DNA of 64,000 nt, taken from NCBI RefSeq assembly GCF_001639065.2, contig NZ_LQXO02000029.1, positions 1 to 64,000 of the forward strand, given 5' to 3'. Positions within the stretch are counted from its first letter, which is position 1; every line of letters begins with the position of its first letter. The notes beneath the pieces were generated by a model, which was not told the origin of the DNA, did not search any database, and was given only the letters and a program-made list of their open reading frames with translations. Below, piece after piece: positions 52,843 through 62,686 of the stretch. This DNA comes from Vibrio barjaei. Its GTDB lineage: Bacteria; Pseudomonadota; Gammaproteobacteria; Enterobacterales; Vibrionaceae. Made by a program: the position numbers and the translations under genes.

Positions 52843-54824
52843 TACTTCTCTTCTGCTACTGCACCTTTAAGGAAGAAATCTAGCGTCTCTTCGATTGTGT
52901 CGTTCATGTGAACTTTTGGTTCCCAATCAAGCAATTTCTTCGCGTTTGCGATGCTTGGTTTACGGTGCTGAACGTCTTGGTAGCCGTCACCGTAGAATGC
53001 TTTGCTTTCTACTAGGTTGTAGCCAGCAAATGGAGGGAACTGGTCACGCAGTGGGTGGTTCTCAAACTTCTCAACCAATGTCTCAGCAAGCTCTTTGATA
53101 CTCGCTTCGTTTTCTGGAGCACCGATGTTGATGATTTGACCGTCACACAGACCTTCTTTGTTCTCGATGATGCGGAATAGCGCTTCAATCGCTTCAGAGA
53201 TGTCAGTGAAACAACGCTTCTGCTCACCACCGTCGATAAGTTTGATCGGCGTACCTTCGACTAGGTTTAGGATAAGCTGTGTGATCGCGCGGCTAGAACC
53301 GATACGTGCAGAGTTCAAGCTATCTAGACGTGGACCCATCCAGTTAAATGGACGGAATAGTGTGAACTTAAGGCCATCTTTCTTGCCGTAAGCCCAGATA
53401 ACACGGTCAAGTAGCTGTTTAGATACTGAGTAGATCCAACGCTGACGGTTGATAGGACCAACGATCAGTGGAGAAGTATCTTCGTTGAACTCAGGATCCG
53501 TCGACATACCGTACACTTCTGAAGTCGATGGGAAGATGATGCGCTTGTTGTATTTCACACACGCACGAACAATCTTCAGGTTCTCTTCGAAGTCCAATTC
53601 GAATACGCGAAGTGGGTTACGCGTGTATTCAATCGGTGTTGCAATAGCAACTAGTGGAAGAATGATGTCACACTTCTTAACGTGGTATTCGATCCACTCG
53701 TTGTGGATGGTGATATCACCTTCTACGAAGTGGAAATCAGGGTGGCTTAGGTGCTCTTCGATTTGGTTCGAGTTCATGTCCATTGCATAAACTTCGTAAC
53801 CACCGTCGTCTAGAAGACGCTTAGTTAGGTGAGTACCGATGAAGCCGTTTGCACCTAGGATAAGTACTTTTTGACGCTTCTTAGCGTTAATTAGTGCACT
53901 TGCTTGTGGACCAAAACGCATACCTTCTACAAGATGAAGCTCTGCAGCTAGCTGCTCACCACCTAGATATAGGCCGTTTTCTGCTTCGCCAGATTTAACA
54001 ATCAGTGAACCTTGAGCACAAGCGATCGTTAGTGGTGTAGTAGAAACGATAGTACCAGGAGTTACATCAAATGTTTTGTCGCTTGCTTCCGCGCTCCAAA
54101 TAGTCAGCTTACGCTCACCAAGGAAAGTGAATGCACCTGGGAACGGTTCTGTTACCGCGCGAACTAGGTTAAATACGGTACGAGAATCGTTAGACCATTT
54201 AATCTCACCGTCAGCAGGAGTACGACGACCAAAGTAAGTCGCTTTGCTTTCGTCCTGAGCCGTTGTTTTGAATGAACCATCAACGATAGTTGGAAGCACT
54301 TTGCTCAGTAGATCGCTAGATGCGGTGTTCATACGCTTATGAAGCGTTTCTGCCGTATCAGCGTCAGTGATAGCAATTTTTTCTTGACCAACGATATCGC
54401 CAGCATCCGCTTTCTGAACCATTTGGTGCAGCGTTACACCAGTTTCAGTTTCGCCGTTGACTAATGCCCAGTTTATCGGCGCACGACCACGATATGTTGG
54501 AAGCAAAGAGCCATGTAGGTTGAAACCACCTTTAGGTGCAATATCTAGCACCTCTTGGCTGATCATATTGCGATAGTAGAAAGAGAACAGTGCATCTGGC
54601 TTCATTGCACGAATTTTCTCAACCCATAATGGGTGGTTTACGTCTTCAGGTGCGTAAACTGGAATACCGTTCTTTGCCGCAAGCTTCGCTACAGATTCAA
54701 AAAACACGTTCTCGTTGCTGTCATCAACATGAGTAAATACTGCTTCGATTTCTACACCCGCGTCTAGCAAGCTACGAATACCAGTACAACCGATATTGTG
54801 GTAGGCAAACACTACTACTTTCAT
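52842..54824 (-). CDS. arnA: bifunctional UDP-L-Ara4N formyltransferase / UDP-GlcA decarboxylase ArnA
   Basis: A two-domain cytoplasmic enzyme. The N-terminal formyltransferase domain (1-305) has the catalytic N102, H104 and D140 ([13 protein letters not shown]). The C-terminal SDR domain (about 315-660) oxidatively decarboxylates UDP-glucuronate; it has [20 protein letters not shown] with the Ser-Glu pair, and [10 protein letters not shown]. The frame extends seven codons further, but ATG 54824 ([10 protein letters not shown]) gives 660 aa, exactly as in E. coli, with GAGG about 8 nt upstream. Confidence 0.97.
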   Translation of the reverse strand: MKVVVFAYHNIGCTGIRSLLDAGVEIEAVFTHVDDSNENVFFESVAKLAAKNGIPVYAPEDVNHPLWVEKIRAMKPDALFSFYYRNMISQEVLDIAPKGGFNLHGSLLPTYRGRAPINWALVNGETETGVTLHQMVQKADAGDIVGQEKIAITDADTAETLHKRMNTASSDLLSKVLPTIVDGSFKTTAQDESKATYFGRRTPADGEIKWSNDSRTVFNLVRAVTEPFPGAFTFLGERKLTIWSAEASDKTFDVTPGTIVSTTPLTIACAQGSLIVKSGEAENGLYLGGEQLAAELHLVEGMRFGPQASALINAKKRQKVLILGANGFIGTHLTKRLLDDGGYEVYAMDMNSNQIEEHLSHPDFHFVEGDITIHNEWIEYHVKKCDIILPLVAIATPIEYTRNPLRVFELDFEENLKIVRACVKYNKRIIFPSTSEVYGMSTDPEFNEDTSPLIVGPINRQRWIYSVSKQLLDRVIWAYGKKDGLKFTLFRPFNWMGPRLDSLNSARIGSSRAITQLILNLVEGTPIKLIDGGEQKRCFTDISEAIEALFRIIENKEGLCDGQIINIGAPENEASIKELAETLVEKFENHPLRDQFPPFAGYNLVESKAFYGDGYQDVQHRKPSIANAKKLLDWEPKVHMNDTIEETLDFFLKGAVAEEK

Positions 54825-54848
54825 GGAATATTCCTCTAAATACAAATC

Positions 54849-55847
54849 TTATTCTTTATTCTTTAATTCGTCGCTTTCACGTGCATTTCTAGTGGCTTCA
54901 CCAACTAGAACGTCTTGCACGTAAAAACGTGGGCGCGCTCTTACATCAGAGTAAATACGACCAATGTACTCACCAAGTAAGCCTAAACCCACAAACTGTG
55001 CACCAACAAATACAAACAGGATAGCAAACAAAGTAAACAGGCCATCACCTGCCCACTCAGAACCAAACATAATACGCATCAACATAAGGATGACGCCAAA
55101 CGCGATACCTGCCGCAGCGATACCACCACCTACAATGCTCAATAGGCGTAATGGCGCTGTTGTCATACTGGTAATCAAGTCAAACATTAGGCTAATAAGC
55201 TTCATAAAGCTATATTTCGACTCACCATCAGCACGCTCATCATGATGCACATCGATCTCAGTGGTGTGGCGAGAGAAGCCATTCGCTAGCACAGGAATAA
55301 ACGTGCTGCGCTCGTGACACTCAAGCATTGCGTCAACAACATGTCGACGGTACGCACGAAGCATACAACCGTAATCGTTCATCTCAACGCCAGTAGAACG
55401 TTTCACTAGCTTATTGATAAGCTTCGATGGGTAACGACGAAGTGCGCTGTCTTGACGGTTCTTACGAACTGTACCCACAGAATCAAACCCTTCTTCAGCT
55501 TTCGCTACAAGGTTAGGAATTTCTTCTGGTGGATTCTGAAGGTCTGCATCAAGCGTGATGATCAAATCGCCACGTACTTGCTCAAAGCCAGCCATAATAG
55601 CGTTATGTTGGCCATAGTTACGATTCAAGATAACGCCAACAACATGGCTCCCTTCTTTCGCTGATGCTTCTTCAATGATTTCCGCGCTGCGATCACGACT
55701 TCCATCATCTACAAGAATGATTTCATAATCTTTACCAATGCTATCACTTGCTTTGGTAGTACGATCAATCAGTTCTTGCAGACAGTTTTCTTCGTTGTAT
55801 ACCGGAATAACGATAGAGACAAAGTTGATTGCTTGATTGTGTTTCAT
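54849..55847 (-). CDS. arnC: undecaprenyl-phosphate 4-deoxy-4-formamido-L-arabinose transferase ArnC
   Basis: A 332-aa GT2 membrane enzyme that moves formylated aminoarabinose from UDP to undecaprenyl phosphate. Motifs are [15 protein letters not shown] (about 14-28), [11 protein letters not shown] and [13 protein letters not shown], plus two C-terminal membrane segments (about 235-300). It starts 3 bp after arnB; the gap to the arnA start is 24 bp. Confidence 0.95.
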   Translation of the reverse strand: MKHNQAINFVSIVIPVYNEENCLQELIDRTTKASDSIGKDYEIILVDDGSRDRSAEIIEEASAKEGSHVVGVILNRNYGQHNAIMAGFEQVRGDLIITLDADLQNPPEEIPNLVAKAEEGFDSVGTVRKNRQDSALRRYPSKLINKLVKRSTGVEMNDYGCMLRAYRRHVVDAMLECHERSTFIPVLANGFSRHTTEIDVHHDERADGESKYSFMKLISLMFDLITSMTTAPLRLLSIVGGGIAAAGIAFGVILMLMRIMFGSEWAGDGLFTLFAILFVFVGAQFVGLGLLGEYIGRIYSDVRARPRFYVQDVLVGEATRNARESDELKNKE

Positions 55848-55850
55848 GGT

Positions 55851-57011
55851 TTACCCAATTATTTCTGAAACGGCGCTAACTACACGTTCGACATCATTCT
55901 GAGTCATATCAGGAAAGAGCGGTAGTGAGCAGATTTGATTACTGTTACGTTCTGTATTCTTTAAATCAGGGTTAATCACCCCGAACAACTCCGCGTAGTT
56001 CTCGCGGTAGTATTTTTGCGTATGGCAGGCTTTAAAGTGGATACCTGCTCCAATGCCTTTTTCTTTTAGTGCGGCGATTAGGTCGTCGCGCGTTAGGCCT
56101 GCAACCGCAGGATCCACTCTAACAATCATTAGGTGCCAACAGTGTTTGTGGTCATGAGAAGCCAAGCCTAATGGCGTAATACCTTTGATAGACGCCAACT
56201 GACTGCGATAAGAGAGCGCTAACTGCGTACGTTTTTCGGTGATTTCCGCAATTCGATCCATCTGTCCAAGCGCTAACACCGCACAGATATCTGGCATATT
56301 GTATTTAAAGCCAGGCTCCACGACTTCGGCTTGAGGCGCTCTTCCTTGAGTTTCACGATCAAAAGCATCAACTCCTAGACCGTGGAATTTTAAACGACGT
56401 ACTTTGTCAGCTAATTCAGCATCATGCGTGGTTAGTACACCACCTTCTGCCGTCGTCACGTTTTTGATTGCGTGAGTAGAGAATAGACATGTACCACGAT
56501 TGCCCACTGGCTTACCTTTGTACTCGGTCCCTAAAGCATGAGCCGCATCCTCAATAACAGGGATACTGTACTTCTCGCCTAACTGGTAAATAGGGTCAAG
56601 GTCAAGCGATGCCCCAGCATAATGCACCGGGATGATAAGCTTAGTCTTGTTAGTGATCAGTGGTTCAATTTTCTCAGCATCCGTCATCAAGGTATCAGCA
56701 TCAACATCGACGAATACTGGTTTTGCACCAACAAGCGTAATCATATTAACGGTAGAAACCCAAGTAAGCGATGGAGTAATAACTTCATCTCCAGGACCAA
56801 TGCCTAAAGCCAACAAAACTAGATGCATACCCGCAGTCGCGCTGCTAAGTGCAACGGCATGTGGAGCCCCAGTGTGTTCAGACACTTTATTCTCTAACTC
56901 TGCATTTTTAGGACCCGTGGTAATCCACCCGGAACGAAGGACATCGACCACAGCTTGGATGTCTTGCTCATCTACAGCAGGTCTACATAAAGGGAGAAAA
57001 GGCTGGCTCAT
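55851..57011 (-). CDS. arnB: UDP-4-amino-4-deoxy-L-arabinose aminotransferase ArnB
   Basis: A PLP-dependent DegT/DnrJ aminotransferase that makes UDP-aminoarabinose from the 4-keto sugar with glutamate as donor. The 386-aa protein has the PLP lysine in [14 protein letters not shown], the aromatic stacking region [17 protein letters not shown] near residue 53, and [14 protein letters not shown] with the pyridine-binding Asp. First gene of the operon. No PmrA, PhoP or VprA box was recognised in the 443 bp upstream. Confidence 0.95.
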   Translation of the reverse strand: MSQPFLPLCRPAVDEQDIQAVVDVLRSGWITTGPKNAELENKVSEHTGAPHAVALSSATAGMHLVLLALGIGPGDEVITPSLTWVSTVNMITLVGAKPVFVDVDADTLMTDAEKIEPLITNKTKLIIPVHYAGASLDLDPIYQLGEKYSIPVIEDAAHALGTEYKGKPVGNRGTCLFSTHAIKNVTTAEGGVLTTHDAELADKVRRLKFHGLGVDAFDRETQGRAPQAEVVEPGFKYNMPDICAVLALGQMDRIAEITEKRTQLALSYRSQLASIKGITPLGLASHDHKHCWHLMIVRVDPAVAGLTRDDLIAALKEKGIGAGIHFKACHTQKYYRENYAELFGVINPDLKNTERNSNQICSLPLFPDMTQNDVERVVSAVSEIIG

Positions 57012-57454
57012 TTTTTAAACTCACAGTTATATCGTGTACTCAGACACGAAGAAGGACAACAAAGTTTACTAGGGCGTTCAAAGAATTAAAAGGGTCGATA
57101 CGTTTTAGTAAGGCAAAACATTGACCTTTAGAACATATTTACCGCAAATATACTTCACACCTATGTGTGTATCGGCAAATTAACAAGAATATTTACTAAA
57201 GTGCCACTTCTAGATAAATATTCTCGGCCTAGCAGTGAAAATCCTATGATTTATCTAATCAGCATAGCACTTCGGGCACTAAGTCAGTTTTGTGTAAATT
57301 TAACCGACTACTGTCCCACACTTTCTAAGCTAAGCTAAGAAAACGCGCTATTCTGCCACATTTAATAGTTCGTCAATGTAATCATTTGTATGTGCTCTGT
57401 TTGTGTCTATCATTGTGAGAAGGTAGAATCAGCGTCCACTTTTTTGAGTCAGGT
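57012..57454. other. divergent intergenic region arnB / D-cysteine desulfhydrase homologue
   Basis: A 443-bp AT-rich stretch that must contain the arn promoter. I searched by eye for PhoP (TGTTTA-N5-TGTTTA) and PmrA (CTTAAT-N5-CTTAAT) repeats and found none. A short TAAGC tandem occurs near 57328-57340. No convincing ORF. Confidence 0.5.
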
Positions 57455-58384
57455 ATGATCGTGAACCTCAATAACAGTCCTGTGACACAACATCAGTTTC
57501 AAGGACACGATTTCCATTTGAAGCGAGACGACTTGTTACATAGTCATTTCAACGGCAACAAGGCAAGGAAATTTGCAGAGTTGCTAGAGACAGATTTGAC
57601 GAACGTTACTCAACTCGTTGGTTGGGGCTCCGCCCAAGCCAATTCCTTAACCTCTTTAGCTGCGCTGGCCAAAATAAAAGGTATAAAGCTCAAGTATTTT
57701 GTTGACCACAAACCAGCTTGGTTAGACCAAAACCCTAATGGTAACTACAGGGCAGCTAAAGAGCTTGGTGCTGAGATTATCTCCCTCAAGGAGCAGTTAG
57801 GTCCAAACGCACCGCATCCTCATGCCTATATTCAAGCTAACTTCGCTAGTTCTACTGACAGCTATATCGTGCCCGAAGGGGGACGCTTTCAATCAGCCCG
57901 CCAAGGTATCGTGCAGTTAGCTGAGGAAATTCTGAGTTGGTCGAGGTTTGAAAAAAATAAAAAGATTAAAGTGGCACTACCTTCAGGAACAGGAACGACA
58001 GCGCTGTACTTAGCGCAAGTTCTAGCACCTCAGGGTATTGAAGTTCTTACTTGCCCTTGTGTGGGCGGAAAACATTACTTAATGCAACAGTTTGACGAGC
58101 TTGGTGACTTTTCTTATTACCCAACCATTCTTGAGCTCGAAAACAAACATCACTTTGGCAAGCTCTATCTGAAGGATTATGAGATCTGGCGGTTACTACA
58201 AGATGAAACCCACATAGAGTTTGACCTACTTTACGACCCAATGATGTGGCGTTGCCTACTACCTTGGTTAAGTGATAACCCAGATGCCTCTCTATTGTAC
58301 ATTCACCAAGGTGGTCTATTGGGTAATGAGACCATGCTACCCCGCTATCGCAGAAAATACGATGCACCAAAAGATGAGTGGTAG
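57455..58384 (+). CDS. D-cysteine desulfhydrase / ACC deaminase family protein
   Basis: A 309-aa fold-type II PLP enzyme. The PLP lysine is K36 in FNGNKARKF, followed by the substrate loop GWGSAQANSLTSLAALA (about 56-72) and the phosphate-binding GTGTTALYLA (about 178-187). In bacteria such proteins split D-cysteine to pyruvate, sulphide and ammonia, or degrade ACC; the two cannot be told apart here with certainty. It is a single gene with a terminator. Confidence 0.85.
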   Translation: MIVNLNNSPVTQHQFQGHDFHLKRDDLLHSHFNGNKARKFAELLETDLTNVTQLVGWGSAQANSLTSLAALAKIKGIKLKYFVDHKPAWLDQNPNGNYRAAKELGAEIISLKEQLGPNAPHPHAYIQANFASSTDSYIVPEGGRFQSARQGIVQLAEEILSWSRFEKNKKIKVALPSGTGTTALYLAQVLAPQGIEVLTCPCVGGKHYLMQQFDELGDFSYYPTILELENKHHFGKLYLKDYEIWRLLQDETHIEFDLLYDPMMWRCLLPWLSDNPDASLLYIHQGGLLGNETMLPRYRRKYDAPKDEW

Positions 58385-58412
58385 CTCAGCCACGATGCGG
58401 TGCAGCACGAAA

Positions 58413-58447
58413 CAAAAAAAGAGGAACTATGGCTCCTCTTTTTTGTT
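58413..58447. terminator. bidirectional terminator between the PLP enzyme and Sel1 genes
   Basis: AAAGAGGA and TCCTCTTT form an 8-bp stem with loop ACTATGGC, an A-run on one side and a T-run on the other. It fits both convergent genes. Confidence 0.88.
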
Positions 58448-58467
58448 TCTATGAAGGCTCCACTCTA

Positions 58468-59247
58468 TCACTGATGAGAAGAGTACGACTCTAAATAAAG
58501 CTCTGCTTTTTGTTGAGCTTGCTGTAACTCGTCTGAGTTTAACTTGTGCGCTAAGTCATCACGGAGCTTCTCCGCCGTTGCATAACCATTCGTGGATGCA
58601 ACAGATGCCCAAGCATAAGCTTCTACATTATTAAGCTCTACGCCCTCTCCCAATGAATACTTATAAGCTAAATTTCGCTGCCCATAAGCGTATCCATTTT
58701 CAGCCGCTTTTCGATACCACTTTACTGCTTCAAGATCATCACGCTCAACACCTAGTCCTTTGGCATACATTACGCCCAGACTGTTCTGCGCTACATCAAA
58801 GTTACGTTCAGCAGCCAGACGATAATACTCTACTGCCTTACTATTGCTCTTAGGAACACCGCGTCCCCACTTGTACATACCAGCGAGATAATATTGAGCT
58901 TGAACACTGCCTTTTTGAGACGCCTTTTCGAACCATGACGCCGCCTCTTTGGCATCATAATTTACACCATGACCGTTGTCATACATCATACCTAACTTGT
59001 ACATAGCAGATTCACTGCCCTGTTCAGCCGCTTTGTGATACCACTCCACCGCTTTGGCATCATTTTCTTTGATACCATTGCCGTCAGCATAGCGATCACC
59101 CAACTCTATTTGAGCAAATAGATCACCTTGCTTGGCACCTTGCTCAACTTTTCTAACGCTTACTGTTGACCAATCTTTTACAAACGCAAGGCTTCCTGCA
59201 CTAAAACACAGACCACATAGGGAAACCGCTAACAGTGTTTTTCGCAT
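58468..59247 (-). CDS. secreted Sel1-repeat protein
   Basis: A 259-aa protein with a signal peptide (to about residue 22) and five tandem Sel1 (TPR-like) repeats of 36 residues, each with the pattern A-x-x-x-LG-x-x-Y-x-x-G-x-GV ... A-x-x-W/Y-Y/F-x-KAAE. The family forms solenoids for protein contacts in the periplasm and is often linked to envelope or virulence functions; no partner is suggested here. Single gene. Confidence 0.88.
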   Translation of the reverse strand: MRKTLLAVSLCGLCFSAGSLAFVKDWSTVSVRKVEQGAKQGDLFAQIELGDRYADGNGIKENDAKAVEWYHKAAEQGSESAMYKLGMMYDNGHGVNYDAKEAASWFEKASQKGSVQAQYYLAGMYKWGRGVPKSNSKAVEYYRLAAERNFDVAQNSLGVMYAKGLGVERDDLEAVKWYRKAAENGYAYGQRNLAYKYSLGEGVELNNVEAYAWASVASTNGYATAEKLRDDLAHKLNSDELQQAQQKAELYLESYSSHQ

Positions 59248-59549
59248 TGTTTATTCCTATCCTTAAAGACGTCGTCAAATTCTGCCATATGATTAATAAT
59301 CTTCTGACTAATTAAAACAGAATTAGCGATACTCTGACAAAGAATTTCGTATTAGTCACAAAAATGTTGTGGGTTGAACGCAAACTAAGCATAAATATAT
59401 CATTTGCCATTTAAAGTCCCGTCCTATTTGAAACCAACGAGGTTTCACCTTGCAATCGTTTACAAAAATCCCTCGTTTTACCCTAGTAAGTTTTGTACAC
59501 TCAGATGAGATTTTGAAATTGGTCAAATTAGATAAAGAACGGAGTAGTT
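59248..59549. other. intergenic region upstream of the dCMP deaminase gene
   Basis: Divergent 302-bp region. A promoter candidate TTGAAC (59374-59379), 16 bp, TATATC (59396-59401) points to the deaminase. Downstream, GAAACC-AACGA-GGTTTC (59430-59446) and the pair AACGAGG (59436-59442)/CCTCGTT (59471-59477) are mutually exclusive stems within the predicted leader. Confidence 0.45.
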
Positions 59550-59993
59550 ATGGTATCTAAATGGGCGAAACGATTCATTCAGATGGCGGAACTGGTTGGT
59601 TCCTGGAGTAAAGATCCATCAACGCAAGTTGGTGCCGTTATTACCAAAAATAATCGAATTGTTTCTGTGGGTTTTAATGGGTATCCCCATGGCATTTCAG
59701 ATAGCGCTGAAGTCGATGAACGCGAAACAAAATATCTCAAAACTCTACATGCTGAAGAGAACGCTATTCTATTTGCAAAGCGAGATTTGGACGGTTGTGA
59801 GATCTGGGTTACCCATTTCCCTTGTCCTAATTGCGCTGCAAAGATAATTCAAACCGGTATTTCTGTTGTGCATTGTCCACAGCAAACGGAAGACTTCCTA
59901 TCTCGTTGGGGTGAAAAGATCTCGCTGAGCCAAGATATGTTTGAGCAAGCAGGGGTTCATGTAGATTGGCTACCTTTAGAACAGCTAGACTAG
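59550..59993 (+). CDS. deoxycytidylate (dCMP) deaminase-family protein
   Basis: A 147-aa zinc-dependent deaminase that would turn dCMP into dUMP for thymidylate synthesis. The zinc ligands are in HAEENAILF (His with the catalytic Glu) and PCPNCAAKII (two Cys). Substrate-side residues SVGFNGYPHGI match dCMP deaminases rather than cytidine deaminases. GGAG precedes the start by 6 nt. A long predicted leader precedes it. Confidence 0.92.
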   Translation: MVSKWAKRFIQMAELVGSWSKDPSTQVGAVITKNNRIVSVGFNGYPHGISDSAEVDERETKYLKTLHAEENAILFAKRDLDGCEIWVTHFPCPNCAAKIIQTGISVVHCPQQTEDFLSRWGEKISLSQDMFEQAGVHVDWLPLEQLD

Positions 59994-60141
59994 AAATCAT
60001 AGCAATCCGTGTGCTTATCCTTTAGTTTAGAGCCTGCCACCTTATTCTTAACTAAAGAGCTAATTACTCTACATGCAATGAACTAATAGTCTAAGAGAAC
60101 CGTAAGCCAAATTGCGAATAATGAATGCAATGAGGCTTACC

Positions 60142-61476
60142 ATGAACATCGTCAAACTTTCACTATTTGCTTCTGCAGCAACGTTCCTAGCTGGCTGTGG
60201 AAGCGACTCTCCCGACTCAACCCCTACTTCTCAACTTCGTGTGACTCATGCTAGTGCTGATGCGCCACAGGTTTCAATATTACTTGACGGAGCTATCGCC
60301 AGCGGACTTTCTGATGTAGATTATCAACAGGGCAGCGGTTTGATTACTGTGGATTCAGGGAATCACGACCTCATCGTTAGAGGTTTATTGGCAGGAGATG
60401 CCACCGCGGATGTGATTACTGCTAATGCTGTCAATTTTGCGCCAGACATGCAGTATGACGTTTTTGCAGTCAATAACGTCAGCTCAATCGAGCCTGTCAT
60501 TTTATCACGTTCGGCCACTGGTCCAGACACTCAATCCATTCGATTGGATGTTTTACATGGTCATCCTGGAGTCGGTGGAGTCGATATTCACCTGACAACA
60601 GACCCAAGTATTAGTGCCAGCACCGTCGCCGTTTCTGACCTTGCTTTCAAAGAAGACGAATCTCAGCTACCAGTGACGTTACCTGCGGGTGATTATCGTA
60701 TTAGAATTACGCTAGCCGGCCAGAGTACTGACGCAGATGTCGTGTACGACAGTGGAAACCTGACATTAGACGGTGGCAGCGATCTAATGGTCACCGCTGT
60801 TCCAAATGTCAGCGGAGGTATTGTATCACCTGTTAATTTGCTAGTCGCCGACGGTTCGGCTGTGAGCGTTTTGCGTAGTACAGGAGAAAAAGCAACTGTG
60901 CGAGTAGGTCATGCCGTTGCCGACCTTGGTGACGTGGACGTTCGAGCATCAGGTAACGTAGTAACTGGGCTAAATGTTATTGGTTTTGAGAAAATCAAGA
61001 GTCTCGATTTGGCCGCTTCATCATATGACTTAACCGTAACCCCTACAGGAGCTACTACACCCGAAGCAATTCAAGCTCCAGGAACATCATTTGCTGCAGG
61101 TTCGGAAACGACGATTTTTGCTGTGGGACGTTTTTCGGACCAATCAATTGAACCTGTTGTAATCGAAGATGATCTCCGAAGTGTGGCCTCTTACGCGAAA
61201 CTGCGTGTATTACACGCCAATCCAGTTGCAGGCACTGTTGACATTCACGCCGCCGCCGCAGGCTCCGGGTTCTCTGCGAGCACTGTAGTTTTGGAAGGGG
61301 TTAATTTTAAAGATACCGCAGTATTAGAGGTCGAGGCTGGTACATATGACTTTGCAGTCGCTGCTGCTGGAACGACTAACATTCTCTTAACTGCTTCTGG
61401 AGTCTCACTAGCTAATGGTAACGTCGCGACAGCGTTCGCAACAGAAAACTCGATTGCACTCAATGTCGACAAATAA
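60142..61476 (+). CDS. DUF4397-repeat lipoprotein
   Basis: A 444-aa lipoprotein: signal with lipobox FLAGC at about 16-20, residue after Cys is Gly (outer-membrane sorting expected), then four beta-rich DUF4397-like modules of about 105-115 residues, each beginning LRVTHASADAP-like (LRV at 30, LDVLHGHP near 133, VRVGHAVAD near 251, LRVLHANP near 352). DUF4397 function is unknown. The frame extends to a TTG at 60112; ATG 60142 has GAGG 6 nt upstream and a correct lipobox spacing, so it was chosen. Confidence 0.83.
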   Translation: MNIVKLSLFASAATFLAGCGSDSPDSTPTSQLRVTHASADAPQVSILLDGAIASGLSDVDYQQGSGLITVDSGNHDLIVRGLLAGDATADVITANAVNFAPDMQYDVFAVNNVSSIEPVILSRSATGPDTQSIRLDVLHGHPGVGGVDIHLTTDPSISASTVAVSDLAFKEDESQLPVTLPAGDYRIRITLAGQSTDADVVYDSGNLTLDGGSDLMVTAVPNVSGGIVSPVNLLVADGSAVSVLRSTGEKATVRVGHAVADLGDVDVRASGNVVTGLNVIGFEKIKSLDLAASSYDLTVTPTGATTPEAIQAPGTSFAAGSETTIFAVGRFSDQSIEPVVIEDDLRSVASYAKLRVLHANPVAGTVDIHAAAAGSGFSASTVVLEGVNFKDTAVLEVEAGTYDFAVAAAGTTNILLTASGVSLANGNVATAFATENSIALNVDK

Positions 61477-61495
61477 CTAATAGTGCATTTCAGAC

Positions 61496-61528
61496 CAAAG
61501 TCCGCTCTTATCATTTAGCGGACTTTTT
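61496..61528 (+). terminator. intrinsic terminator after the DUF4397 gene
   Basis: AAAGTCCGCT pairs with AGCGGACTTT around a 10-nt loop, followed by TTG. It begins about 20 bp after the stop. Confidence 0.87.
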
Positions 61529-61618
61529 GCTCAGCCTTACCATTAATTCTCTTCCCATATATGTTTTAGTCCTCTACAATCCGCGATCTTATAATTTGAG
61601 CCAATAGTAAGACCATCA

Positions 61619-62506
61619 ATGACCAGTTTTCTTGTTTCCATTTTCCAACGCGCTGTAACTGCTTCTGCCTTAATTTCTGTAGGCATAAGTTCAGCTAGCG
61701 CCATCGAGCTACCTCTATTTAAGAAGGAAGCAGAAGAGCGTGGGTATACTTTACCCGAAGCGGTTGGACTTAGCTTGGGGTATATGAATGTGTCTCAAGG
61801 TATTAATGTCGACTCTATTGCTTTGACTGGTTTACCTAGCATTATTAAAGACCTGAATATCAACACACAGGGCGGCTACCAAGAAAGTGAAGTACTTACA
61901 TTAAAGGCCGACGTTTGGATATTGCCGTTCCTTAACTTCTATGCGATTGGGGGCAAGTTGAATGGTTATTCGGAAACCACTATTACATCAGCCAACGGTA
62001 CAATTGACTTAGGCTTTTTAGGCCAACACGAAGTTAGTATCGACGACATTAATGCACCATTTCGTCTAGACTTGGATGGTTATATGTACGGCACAGGTAC
62101 GGTTATAGCCGGTGGCTATGAAAGTATCTTTGCACTCGTTGATGCTAGTTATACAAAAACAAAATTGACAGTAATCGATGGTGAAATTGATTCTATTGTG
62201 GTGTCGCCGCGAATTGGCTACGACTTTTCAAGAAATACGAACTTTCCAGTTAGAGCTTGGGTTGGCGCTCAGTATCAAAACATCGAACAAACTTTAACTG
62301 GAAACGTCAAAGATCTCCCTCTTGGTGGATTAGGAGACCTAGGCTTCATACAAAACGCCAAGTTTACGGTTAATCAAAGTCTCGCAAATAACTGGAACAC
62401 CCTGTTAGGCGCTCAGTACGAGTTTACTCCAAATTGGGTTTTAGTTACTGAAATGGGTTTGGGGCAACGTAAGAGCTTCTTTGTTACTTTGGATGCGCGA
62501 TTCTAA
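61619..62506 (+). CDS. predicted outer-membrane beta-barrel protein
   Basis: A 295-aa protein with a signal peptide (cleavage after SSASA, about residue 29), alternating amphipathic strands typical of a barrel (for example RAWVGAQYQNIEQTLTG, NWNTLLGAQYEFT) and a C-terminal FFVTLDARF ending in Phe, the BAM recognition signature. I do not recognise a named family. It lies between the DUF4397 lipoprotein and a convergent RND/MMPL gene. Confidence 0.72.
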   Translation: MTSFLVSIFQRAVTASALISVGISSASAIELPLFKKEAEERGYTLPEAVGLSLGYMNVSQGINVDSIALTGLPSIIKDLNINTQGGYQESEVLTLKADVWILPFLNFYAIGGKLNGYSETTITSANGTIDLGFLGQHEVSIDDINAPFRLDLDGYMYGTGTVIAGGYESIFALVDASYTKTKLTVIDGEIDSIVVSPRIGYDFSRNTNFPVRAWVGAQYQNIEQTLTGNVKDLPLGGLGDLGFIQNAKFTVNQSLANNWNTLLGAQYEFTPNWVLVTEMGLGQRKSFFVTLDARF

Positions 62507-62660
62507 CTACCGAGATTGCCAAAGTTAAATCTAAAGCATCGACTTAATTAGATAATAATGGAATTTACATCTAATTTGAGTTTATGTTCGCTTTGGGTAA
62601 TTGACTACCTACGGAGGCTGGGTTCTTGTTACCACGGTACTGAGTGCACGCTTTGAGTAG

Positions 62661-62680
62661 ATCCCTGCCTGCGCAGGGAT
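62661..62680. repeat. short palindromic intergenic element
   Basis: ATCCCTGC-CTGC-GCAGGGAT is a perfect 8-bp hairpin 7 bp after the stop of the RND/MMPL gene (minus strand). The form resembles short palindromic repeats seen dispersed in vibrio genomes; no second copy was found in this window. No T-run follows. Confidence 0.55.
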
Positions 62681-62686
62681 GACCAC

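Noticed and set aside
53449..53790. 113-codon plus-strand frame inside arnA
   Set aside because: Antisense to a well-conserved enzyme domain, without ribosome site or recognisable product.
57012..57110. PhoP or PmrA box upstream of arnB
   Set aside because: No direct repeat of the needed hexamers with 5-bp spacing was found by eye.
58653..58853. Plus-strand frame inside the Sel1 gene
   Set aside because: Shadow of the repeated Sel1 coding sequence.
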